Shown here one piece after another: positions 1 through 5,836 of a stretch of DNA of 5,853 nucleotides. Made by a program: the position numbers and the translations under genes. Position 1 is the stretch's first letter, and each line of letters opens with the position of its first letter. Origin of the DNA: Bacteroidales bacterium UBA3388 (GTDB lineage Bacteria > Bacteroidota > Bacteroidia > Bacteroidales > P3); the NCBI GenBank assembly GCA_002358855.1, contig DEPQ01000022.1:1-5853 (forward strand), given 5' to 3'. The notes under the pieces were generated by a model. The model did no database searches. It was not told the DNA's origin and saw only the letters and a list, made by a program, of their open reading frames with translations.

Positions 1-1
1 T

Positions 2-100
2 TTGGCGTTAAGTGGTGGTGAAACAAATTTATTTTTGCTTCTTTTGGCTGAAATGTATTTTTTTCTTAAAGAAATCTTCTACGACAATATTATTTTGTAA
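2..100 (+). CDS. Possible C-terminal end of an upstream gene, unidentified
   Basis: An open frame enters from the left edge and stops at TAA 98-100, giving 32 visible residues. They begin LALSGGETN and continue with a hydrophobic run rich in Leu and Phe (LFLLLLAEMYFFL), then a short tail with charged residues. The hydrophobic run could be a membrane segment or a buried helix. The LSGGE string recalls ABC or SMC-type signature motifs, but it sits too close to the C-terminus for an ordinary ABC ATPase, so I do not assign a family. An open frame of this length can also arise by chance, so the gene itself is uncertain. If real, it ends 29 bases before the next start codon and could share a transcript with it. 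Confidence 0.3.
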   Translation: MALSGGETNLFLLLLAEMYFFLKEIFYDNIIL

Positions 101-105
101 TTTCG
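98..105 (+). promoter_or_regulatory. Candidate -7 element upstream of the GldA-like gene
   Basis: TAATTTCG, followed by CA, matches the Bacteroidota -7 consensus TAnnTTTG at all but one fixed position. It lies about 25 bases before the ATG at 130, which would leave a short leader of roughly 20 bases. I see no good TTTG -33 element at the expected distance upstream; that region is only T-rich. The site also overlaps the stop codon of the possible upstream fragment. It is therefore a weaker call than the promoter before gap. Confidence 0.4.
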
Positions 106-129
106 CAGATTGAAAAAATAGTTTTGATT

Positions 130-840
130 ATGTCGATTTCTATAAAGAATCTTACAAAAGTATATGGCGAGCAAAAGGCTCTTGATAACATAAACATTGA
201 AATAGAACAAGGACAGATTGTTGGATTGTTAGGACCTAATGGTGCGGGAAAATCAACTATGATGAAAATTCTCACTTGCTTTATTCCACCAACAGAGGGT
301 GAGGTAAAGGTTTGTGGATACGATATTTTTGATAATCCAATGCAGGTTAGAGCAAACATAGGCTATCTTCCGGAGCAAAATCCTTTGTATTATGATATGT
401 ATGTTAGGGAGTTTCTTGATTTTATTGCAGGAATACATAAGATTGACAAGAAAATCAGAAAGCAAAGGGTTGAAGAAATGATTGAATTGACAGGAATCAG
501 CAAGGAAGTCAATAAGAAAATTTCAATGCTCAGCAAGGGCTATAAGCAAAGAGTTGGAATAGCACAAGCATTGATTCACGACCCGAAAGTTCTCATTCTT
601 GACGAGCCTACAACTGGCTTAGATCCGAATCAATTGGTTGAGATAAGAGAACTAATTCGCAAAGTAGGACAAACAAAGACTGTTTTGCTTTCTACACACA
701 TTATGCAGGAGGTTGAAGCCGTTTGTTCGAGAGTGATAATCATTAACAACGGAAAATTAGTTGCTGATGATGAGACAAAACATCTTGCATCAGGCGAAAA
801 TTTAGAACAGATTTTCAGACAAATAACTCTCGGAAAATAA
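130..840 (+). CDS. GldA-like ABC transporter ATP-binding protein
   Basis: This is a complete cytoplasmic ABC ATPase of 236 residues. Visible motifs are Walker A GPNGAGKST (35-43), a Q-loop region reading YLPEQNPLY with Glu where Gln is usual (about residue 82), a variant signature LSKGYKQR (134-141) in place of LSGGQ, Walker B VLILDEP (154-160), D-loop GLDP (163-166) and the H-loop His190. YLPExNPLY, LSKGYxQR and LSTHIMQEVEA are typical of the GldA branch of ABC-2 exporters. In Flavobacterium, GldA works with the GldF and GldG membrane proteins and is needed for gliding; elsewhere in the phylum the role is often unknown. No permease gene is present here. The protein is about 60 residues shorter than the roughly 300-residue GldA I recall, yet it ends in LEQIFRQIT, a common family tail, so the missing part seems internal. 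I chose ATG 130 over the in-frame TTG at 124 because the homology starts at MSISIKNLTK. Confidence 0.85.
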   Translation: MSISIKNLTKVYGEQKALDNINIEIEQGQIVGLLGPNGAGKSTMMKILTCFIPPTEGEVKVCGYDIFDNPMQVRANIGYLPEQNPLYYDMYVREFLDFIAGIHKIDKKIRKQRVEEMIELTGISKEVNKKISMLSKGYKQRVGIAQALIHDPKVLILDEPTTGLDPNQLVEIRELIRKVGQTKTVLLSTHIMQEVEAVCSRVIIINNGKLVADDETKHLASGENLEQIFRQITLGK

Positions 841-865
841 TTATTTGCAAAAAACAGCATTTTAT

Positions 866-897
866 TTTGGGCATTGAGGAAATATGTCTTAACTTTG
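866..897 (+). promoter_or_regulatory. Bacteroidota-type promoter for gap
   Basis: A -33 element TTTG (866-869) and a perfect -7 element TAACTTTG (890-897, fitting TAnnTTTG) are separated by 20 bases, within the usual range for the primary sigma factor of this phylum. Transcription should begin a few bases after 900, leaving an AT-rich leader of about 35 to 40 bases before the ATG at 941. The leader has no Shine-Dalgarno sequence and no evident hairpin. This is the strongest promoter in the window and fits a highly expressed glycolytic gene. Confidence 0.75.
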
Positions 898-940
898 CAA
901 CAATTTTTTATTAAATAACATTTCAAAAAATCATATAACT

Positions 941-1948
941 ATGGTTAAAGTAGCGATAAACGGATTTGGCCGTATAGGAAGAGTTTCTTTTAGAAACATT
1001 CAAAAGAAAACAAACGTTGAAGTAGTTGCTATAAACGACTTAACAGATGCTTCAACCCTTGCTCACCTTTTAAAATACGACTCTGTACACGGACGTTTTG
1101 ACGGAGAAGTAAAAGCAGATGGTGAATACTTGGTTGTAAATGGTAAAAGAATCAGAGTTTACTCTGAAAGAGACCCTGAACAACTACCTTGGGGAGAATT
1201 AGGCGTTGATATCGTAATTGAATCAACAGGTATCTTCAAGACAAAAGAAAAGATGACTAAGCACATCAAAGCAGGAGCAAAAAAGGTTATTCTTACTGTT
1301 CCAGCAGACAAAGCAGAAGATGTTGATGCAACTGTTGTATTAGGCGTAAACGATAATATACTTACAAAAGATATGACTTGCGTTTCAAATGCTTCTTGTA
1401 CAACAAACTGTTTAGCACCTATCGCAAAAGTTTTGAATGATAAATTCGGAATAAAGAGAGGTTTGATGAACACTGTTCACTCTTACACAAACGATCAACA
1501 TATCTTAGACCTTCCTCACAAAGATTTAAGAAGAGCAAGAGCGGCTGCATGTTCTATAATTCCTACTTCAACAGGTGCTGCAAAGGCAGTAGGTTTGGTT
1601 ATTCCTGAATTAGCAGGTAAATTACATGGTTTATCAATGAGAGTTCCTACTCCTGATGGTTCTGTTGTTGATTTAACTGTTGAATTAGAAAAGAACGTAA
1701 CAGCAGAAGAAATCAACGCAGCTGTAAAAGAAGCAGCAGAAGGCCCAATGAAAGGAATATTGGAATATGTTGAAGATCCTATCGTTAGTTGTGATATAAT
1801 TGGAAATCCACATTCTTCAATTTTCGATTCAAAACTTACAATGGTTATGGACGGAAACTTCGTTAAGGTTGTTTCTTGGTATGATAACGAAAACGGATAC
1901 TCAAATAGAGTTTGCGATTTAGCAGAAAGATTAGCAGAACTTATTTAA
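941..1948 (+). CDS. gap: Type I glyceraldehyde-3-phosphate dehydrogenase
   Basis: This enzyme oxidises and phosphorylates glyceraldehyde 3-phosphate to 1,3-bisphosphoglycerate with NAD in the cytoplasm, a central step of glycolysis and, in reverse, gluconeogenesis. The 335 residues are the normal full length. The N-terminal Rossmann fold opens with INGFGRIGR (6-14). Asp33 in the INDL motif, and the Leu191-Pro192 pair in DLPHKD, point to NAD rather than NADP. The catalytic motif SNASCTTNC holds Cys153, and His180 in VHSYTNDQ is its partner. TSTGAAKA (209-216) and Arg234 in MRVPTP form the phosphate sites, and the C-terminal helix motif WYDNENGYSNRV is present. It has its own promoter and terminator, so it is probably a single-gene transcript. 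Its clean, uniform codon choice looks like that of a highly expressed gene. ATG 941 gives the standard family start. Confidence 0.97.
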   Translation: MVKVAINGFGRIGRVSFRNIQKKTNVEVVAINDLTDASTLAHLLKYDSVHGRFDGEVKADGEYLVVNGKRIRVYSERDPEQLPWGELGVDIVIESTGIFKTKEKMTKHIKAGAKKVILTVPADKAEDVDATVVLGVNDNILTKDMTCVSNASCTTNCLAPIAKVLNDKFGIKRGLMNTVHSYTNDQHILDLPHKDLRRARAAACSIIPTSTGAAKAVGLVIPELAGKLHGLSMRVPTPDGSVVDLTVELEKNVTAEEINAAVKEAAEGPMKGILEYVEDPIVSCDIIGNPHSSIFDSKLTMVMDGNFVKVVSWYDNENGYSNRVCDLAERLAELI

Positions 1949-1976
1949 TTATAAATAATAGTTTAATCAATCCTTG

Positions 1977-2020
1977 AATACAACGAGGTTTCAATTTATT
2001 GAGACTTCGTTGTATTTTTT
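1977..2020 (+). terminator. Intrinsic terminator after gap
   Basis: The arms at 1977-1994 and 1999-2016 pair over 18 positions. Only two of the pairs are G-U wobbles, and the loop is TTTA. The 3' arm runs into six T residues (2015-2020). The hairpin begins 28 bases after the gap stop codon. The AATAC...GTATT ends give a partly symmetric shape, but nothing convergent lies to the right, so it serves the + strand. It separates gap from the four-gene cluster that starts 19 bases after the T tract. Confidence 0.88.
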
Positions 2021-2039
2021 CTTAATTAAGGTTAAAAAA

Positions 2040-2903
2040 ATGAGAATTACCGCTAAGGAAGATATTTCTTTATTAAAATTGTTGCTTGCAGAGTTTCCTC
2101 AAACCTCAGTAAGCAAAGCGAAAAAAATGATAATGTATGGCTGTGTTAGTTATAAGGACGCAGTTGTAAAAAGCCCTGAATTTATTCTCAAAAAAGGAGA
2201 AAGCGTGGTGTATGAGAAGTATTCGGGAGGAAAACAAATAAGAAAAGAACGTAGTTACTTTCCTGTGTTGTATGAAGATGAGTTTTTCATTATCGTAAAC
2301 AAGACTTCGGGAGTCAATTACGCTTCAAAGACCTATGGAAAAGGTAAGTCGCTTTTTGAACTCACCCTCTCCTACCTCAAACGCAAATATGGAAATCAAC
2401 AAAGTTTGTTTTTGGTTCATTCAATGGATAATCAAGAAGCAGGATTGTGCATTTTTGCTCGTTCAAAACACGCTCAAATGAAGATGAATGAAATATGGAA
2501 TGAGGTGGAACTTGGTTATTCTGTTATTTTACAAAATACTTTAAAGCACAAAAACGAGACTTTTGTTTTTGAATCAGAGGATAAGAATTTTAAAGTAGTG
2601 TATCAATTTGTTGAAGCTTTGAATTATTTTGATAATTCTTTCTCTTTGGTAAATGTTTCTTCACTTGGTTTGGGTAGTATGGCATGTCGTCAGGCTTTTG
2701 CTCAGAAAGGAAATCCTATTGTTGCGGATTTGACTTACGGAGATTCGAAATTTGAAAATAATTATTTGAAACTTTGTTGTCATTCAATGAAATTCCGCCA
2801 CCCTTACACTCAAAAAAGTATTAAAATAACGATGAATCTGCCAAAGGGCTTTAACATTATTAACCCTCCTTATAAAAAACAAAATGGAAACAAAGAAAAT
2901 TAA
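2040..2903 (+). CDS. Divergent S4-domain RluA-family pseudouridine synthase homologue
   Basis: This 287-residue protein has the layout of the RluA family, which converts uridine to pseudouridine in rRNA or tRNA. An S4 RNA-binding domain covers about residues 7-57 (VSKAKKMIMYGCV), followed by a catalytic domain from about 74 (VLYEDEFFIIVNKTSGV). The core motif HRLDxxTSG is altered to HSMDNQEAG (127-135): the catalytic Asp is kept at 130, but the Arg used in base flipping is Ser. The catalytic Tyr is probably Tyr160 (LGYSVIL). The motif normally reading TGRTHQIRVH has eroded to GLGSMACRQA, with only Arg217 kept, before an intact GNPIVAD (224-230) and YG. The end, LCCHSMKFRHPYT, matches the family LHA..F.HP element. 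It may be an active enzyme of changed specificity or an RNA-binding relic. I chose ATG 2040, preceded by GGTTAAAAAA, because the upstream in-frame TTG at 1974 would run translation through the gap terminator. Confidence 0.75.
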   Translation: MRITAKEDISLLKLLLAEFPQTSVSKAKKMIMYGCVSYKDAVVKSPEFILKKGESVVYEKYSGGKQIRKERSYFPVLYEDEFFIIVNKTSGVNYASKTYGKGKSLFELTLSYLKRKYGNQQSLFLVHSMDNQEAGLCIFARSKHAQMKMNEIWNEVELGYSVILQNTLKHKNETFVFESEDKNFKVVYQFVEALNYFDNSFSLVNVSSLGLGSMACRQAFAQKGNPIVADLTYGDSKFENNYLKLCCHSMKFRHPYTQKSIKITMNLPKGFNIINPPYKKQNGNKEN

Positions 2904-3690
2904 AATTGGAGAAATAGCAGAGTTTCTTGATTCAAAAATTCCTTTGCATTGGCAAGAGAGTTATGATAATGCAGGATTACTTTATGGTCACAAAGAAATG
3001 GATTGCACAGGTATTTATATCTGTTTTGATATGAATTGCCAAGTTATAGAAAATGCAATAAAGAATAACTGCAATTTTGTTTTGTCTCACCACCCCTTAG
3101 TGTACAAAAGTTTAAGAAAATTCACCTCTGAGGACAATGTAACAGCAACTTTGTTAAAGGCAATAGAAAATAACATTGCTCTTTATGCTGCTCACACAAA
3201 TTTAGATTCGGCTGCCTCAATGGGAGTAAACACAATTTTAGCAGATAAGTTAGGATTAAAAAACATTCGTCCGTTACATAAAGAAGATATTGCTGATGAA
3301 GGATATTTTGGACTCGGTGCGATTGGCGAAATAGAGAAAGAAACTGATGCAATTGAGTTTCTCAAAAACGTAAAAGCAATTTTAAATATCCATAACATAA
3401 AATATGTAAAAGGGAAAAAAGATAAAATAAAGACCATTGCTCTTTGCGGAGGCAGTGGAACGGATTTCATTGATGATGCTTTAAGAGAAAGAGTTGATTG
3501 TTTCCTTACAGGAGATGTGAAATATCATCAATTTCTTGATTGTGAGAATCGCTTTTTGCTTGCAGACATTGGACATTTTGAAAGCGAGAATTTCATAAAA
3601 GAATACTTATTTTCTTTGTTATCAGAAAAATTTTGTAATTTTGTACCCTTATTTTTGGATAATAGTGCCAATCATATAAAGAATATTTAA
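2884..3690 (+). CDS. Nif3-like dinuclear metal centre protein (DUF34)
   Basis: This 268-residue protein belongs to the Nif3/DUF34/YbgI family, toroidal hexamers with a two-metal site and no settled function. Some members are annotated as GTP cyclohydrolase I type 2; others are proposed to be metal-insertion or hydrolase proteins. All expected metal ligands are visible: His69 and His70 in LSHHPLVYK, His104 and Asp108 in AAHTNLDSA, and His231 and Glu235 in IGHFESE. Other family motifs are WQESYDNAGLLYG near the start, CGGSGTDFI (188-196) and LTGDVKYHQ (208-216). The length matches the short YbgI form; the CutA/PII-like domain found between the halves of many longer homologues is absent. The start overlaps the preceding gene by 20 bases, suggesting coupled translation, and a zinc-ribbon protein gene follows 12 bases after the stop, a pairing also seen in other phyla. 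Confidence 0.92.
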   Translation: METKKIKIGEIAEFLDSKIPLHWQESYDNAGLLYGHKEMDCTGIYICFDMNCQVIENAIKNNCNFVLSHHPLVYKSLRKFTSEDNVTATLLKAIENNIALYAAHTNLDSAASMGVNTILADKLGLKNIRPLHKEDIADEGYFGLGAIGEIEKETDAIEFLKNVKAILNIHNIKYVKGKKDKIKTIALCGGSGTDFIDDALRERVDCFLTGDVKYHQFLDCENRFLLADIGHFESENFIKEYLFSLLSEKFCNFVPLFLDNSANHIKNI

Positions 3691-3702
3691 AACAAAACAT
3701 AA

Positions 3703-4515
3703 ATGGCAAAGAAAGTAAAAGAAGAAGTTGCTCCAAAAACGGTTCTTAGAAGTGAGGAAGCGGACTTAGCAGTAGAAAACAGATTGATTGCTCTTTACAG
3801 ATTGCAACAAATTTGTTCCCAAATTGATAAAATCAGAATAATAAGAGGAGAATTGCCTTTGGAAGTTCAAGACCTTGAAGACGAAACAGAAGGCTTGATG
3901 ACAAGAATTGGAAAAATCAAAGCAGAGATTGAAGCAGCAAAAGAAGGCATTGCAGAAAGAAAAATACAAATGCAAGAATGCGATGCTTTGATTAACAGAT
4001 ATTCTGACCAACAAAACAACGTTAGAAACAACAGAGAATACGAGTCTTTGGCCAAAGAAATAGAATTTCAAGAGTTAGAAAAACAACTTTGTGAGAAAAA
4101 AATCAGAGATTTCAACTCTCACATTGATAATTTCAATGCCGAAATTGAAAAATACCAAGGAATATACGAAGAAAAACTTGCTGACCTTGAACAAAAGAAA
4201 TCTGAACTTGATGAAATCATAAAAGAAACAGAAGAAAAAGAACAAGTACTTTTGGAAAAGGCTGAAAACAACGAAAAACTTATAGAAGAAAGATATTTAA
4301 CTGCTTTCAAAAGAATCCGTTCTAACGCAAGAAATGGCTTAGCAGTTGTTACTGTTGACAGAGACGCTTGTGGCGGTTGTTTTAACAAAATTCCGCACCA
4401 AAGACAAATGGATATCAAAATGCACAAGAAGATAATCGTTTGTGAATACTGCGGAAGAATTTTAGTAGATGAATCAATAGCAGCAGAAGTTCAATCAGAA
4501 TTAGAAGAAAAATAA
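3703..4515 (+). CDS. Coiled-coil C4 zinc-ribbon protein (CT398/HP0958 family)
   Basis: The 270-residue product has a long charged helical region (about 20-205), rich in Glu, Lys, Gln and Ile/Leu with few helix breakers, predicted to form an antiparallel coiled-coil hairpin. A turn probably lies near NNVRNNREYESLAKEI, a conserved family segment. A C-terminal zinc ribbon follows, with Cys223 and Cys226 in CGGC and Cys247 and Cys250 in CEYCGR. There is no signal peptide or membrane segment, so it should be cytoplasmic. Studied relatives are Helicobacter HP0958 (FlgZ) and Chlamydia CT398, both reported to bind the sigma factor RpoN; HP0958 also binds flaA RNA. Whether the Bacteroidota version does either is unknown. 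It lies between Nif3 and pyrC, one base before the pyrC start. The start ATG 3703 follows A-rich DNA (ACAAAACATAA). Confidence 0.9.
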   Translation: MAKKVKEEVAPKTVLRSEEADLAVENRLIALYRLQQICSQIDKIRIIRGELPLEVQDLEDETEGLMTRIGKIKAEIEAAKEGIAERKIQMQECDALINRYSDQQNNVRNNREYESLAKEIEFQELEKQLCEKKIRDFNSHIDNFNAEIEKYQGIYEEKLADLEQKKSELDEIIKETEEKEQVLLEKAENNEKLIEERYLTAFKRIRSNARNGLAVVTVDRDACGGCFNKIPHQRQMDIKMHKKIIVCEYCGRILVDESIAAEVQSELEEK

Positions 4516-4516
4516 G

Positions 4517-5836
4517 ATGTTTACATATTTTGAGAATGCCTTAGTTGTAAATGAAGGCAAAAAAGAAGTTCTCAATATATTAGTAAAAGACGATCGGATA
4601 GAGAGAATCAGCAAATCTCCTCTATCCGATTTGCCTTTTAATACTACATATATTGATTGTCAAGGTTTGATTTTATTACCCGGTGTAATTGATGCTCATG
4701 TTCATTTTCGCCAACCAGGATTGACTGAAAAAGCAGATATGCACTCAGAATCTATGGCAGCCGTTGCAGGAGGCGTTACTACCGTTTTGGAAATGCCGAA
4801 CACTAATCCTACAACAACAAATGCAGAAGCATTAAAAGAAAAAATTCAATTAGCAAAAGAGAATATGCTTTGCAACTATGGATTTTTTCTTGGACTGACA
4901 AACAATAATTTTTCAGAAATTCCAAACATCAACCCTAAGGATTATTGTGGACTAAAACTATTTCTCGGCTCCTCAACAGGCAATATGCTCGTTGATAATC
5001 AAAATATATTAGAAGAAATCTTCTCAAAAACAAACACAATCATTTCCGCACATTGCGAAGACGAAAAAATAATCAAAGAAAATACTGCCTACTATAAAGA
5101 AAAGTATGAAGGTAAAGAAACTCCCGCCAATATACATTCTCTAATCCGTACCTCTGAAGCTTGTTTCAAATCAACATCCTTCGCAGTTGAGTTAGCAAAA
5201 AAACATAACACAAAACTACACATAGCACACATTACAACAAAAGAAGAATTAACACTTTTGAGTGCAGGAGAATTAGAAAACAAACACATAACCGCAGAAG
5301 TATCTCCAAATCACCTTTGGTTTTCAGAACAAGACTTCGAGAAATATGGCAACCTCATAAAATGCAACCCATCAATCAAAACAAAAGAAGACAGAGATGC
5401 ACTAAGAAAAGCACTAAACGAAGATAAAATTGACATTATCGCAACAGACCACGCACCACACAGGCTTGAAGAAAAACAAAAGCCTTATTTCCAAGCACCA
5501 TCGGGTATGCCATCAATTCAACACTCCCTTTTAATGATGTTAGACTTAGTAAGCCAAGGAGTTTTGACTATTGAAAAGTTAGTAGAGAAAATGTCTCACA
5601 ATCCAGCGACACTTTTTGACATAAAAAACAGAGGATTTATAAGAGAAAACTACTTTGCAGACTTCGTTTTGATAGATTCAAAGCAAAAAACCACCGTTTT
5701 AAAAGAAAATATTTACTATAAATGTAAATGGAGTCCTTTGGAAAATTACACATTCAATAACAAAGTGATTTCCACATACATAAACGGTAAAAAAGTCTTT
5801 GAAAACGGAGAATTTTTCAGTGAAAAAATAAAATAA
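4517..5836 (+). CDS. pyrC: Class I dihydroorotase
   Basis: This enzyme interconverts N-carbamoyl-L-aspartate and L-dihydroorotate, the third step of de novo pyrimidine synthesis, in the cytoplasm. The 439 residues are full length for the class I (long) amidohydrolase form. Zinc ligands are all visible: His61 and His63 in DAHVHFRQPG, the carboxylatable Lys147 in GLKLFLGSSTG, His179 in SAHCED, His238 in HIAHIT and Asp311 in ATDHAPH. Arg65 and Asn95 (MPNTNP) fit the substrate-binding positions, and NPSIKTKEDRDAL matches the family segment before the DHAPH motif. The small beta domain is built from both ends (VNEGKKEVLNILVKDDRI and FADFVLIDSKQ to YINGKKVFENG). These motifs favour dihydroorotase over allantoinase or hydantoinase. 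The ATG is separated from the preceding stop by one base, implying coupling. A perfect 11-bp inverted repeat lies at codons 26-38. The last third is strikingly A-rich on the coding strand. Confidence 0.93.
   Translation: MFTYFENALVVNEGKKEVLNILVKDDRIERISKSPLSDLPFNTTYIDCQGLILLPGVIDAHVHFRQPGLTEKADMHSESMAAVAGGVTTVLEMPNTNPTTTNAEALKEKIQLAKENMLCNYGFFLGLTNNNFSEIPNINPKDYCGLKLFLGSSTGNMLVDNQNILEEIFSKTNTIISAHCEDEKIIKENTAYYKEKYEGKETPANIHSLIRTSEACFKSTSFAVELAKKHNTKLHIAHITTKEELTLLSAGELENKHITAEVSPNHLWFSEQDFEKYGNLIKCNPSIKTKEDRDALRKALNEDKIDIIATDHAPHRLEEKQKPYFQAPSGMPSIQHSLLMMLDLVSQGVLTIEKLVEKMSHNPATLFDIKNRGFIRENYFADFVLIDSKQKTTVLKENIYYKCKWSPLENYTFNNKVISTYINGKKVFENGEFFSEKIK
4593..4630 (+). repeat. Perfect 11-bp inverted repeat inside pyrC
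   Basis: ATCGGATAGAG (4593-4603) and its exact reverse complement CTCTATCCGAT (4620-4630) are separated by 16 bases. With one bulged C, an inner AGA/TCT pairing can lengthen the stem and leave a 9-base loop. It covers codons 26-38 of pyrC, starting about 76 bases after the start codon. No T tract follows, so it does not look like a terminator. It could be an RNA hairpin that affects translation or decay, a replication-slippage or template-switch scar, or chance. Confidence 0.7.

Larger units (their letters stand above)
2040..5836 (+). other. Probable four-gene operon
   Basis: Four genes on the same strand follow each other with a 20-base overlap, a 12-base gap and a 1-base gap. I see no terminator or recognisable TAnnTTTG promoter at the junctions. 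Such packing implies one transcript and probable translational coupling. The promoter is not obvious: the space between the terminator's T tract and the first ATG is 19 bases (TTAATTAAGG then A-rich). Transcription may therefore start within or upstream of the terminator region, or depend on read-through from gap. The cluster may also continue beyond the right edge, since the 17 bases after the last stop contain no terminator. Confidence 0.7.

Noticed and set aside
62..74. Small palindrome TTTCTTAAAGAAA near the left edge
   Set aside because: Only short AT pairs with almost no loop; too weak for a terminator or operator, and common by chance in AT-rich DNA.
124..129. In-frame TTG at 124 as start of the GldA-like gene
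   Set aside because: ATG 130 is two codons later and matches the family start MSI; TTG adds only two residues with no support.
841..865. Possible terminator after the GldA-like gene
   Set aside because: The A-rich and T-rich stretches pair only loosely and no stable stem with a T tract is present.
1159..1473. 104-codon open frame on the minus strand within gap
   Set aside because: It is antisense to a clearly identified, conserved gene, has no homology that I recognise, and its Ser/Phe-rich makeup is what the reverse of this coding sequence would give.
1861..1900. Asn in the gap motif YDNENGYSNRV where many enzymes have Trp
   Set aside because: This position is variable in known GAPDH proteins (Trp, Thr, Tyr, Phe and others), so it is not evidence of altered function.
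1974..2039. In-frame TTG at 1974 that would add 22 residues to the RluA-like protein
   Set aside because: The extension is encoded almost wholly by the terminator hairpin and T tract after gap, gives a non-conserved hydrophobic peptide, and the S4 domain fits a start at ATG 2040.
3192..4427. Several minus-strand open frames opposite Nif3 and the zinc-ribbon gene
   Set aside because: Their Phe/Ser-rich compositions mirror the Lys/Glu-rich + strand genes; no start context or domain supports them.
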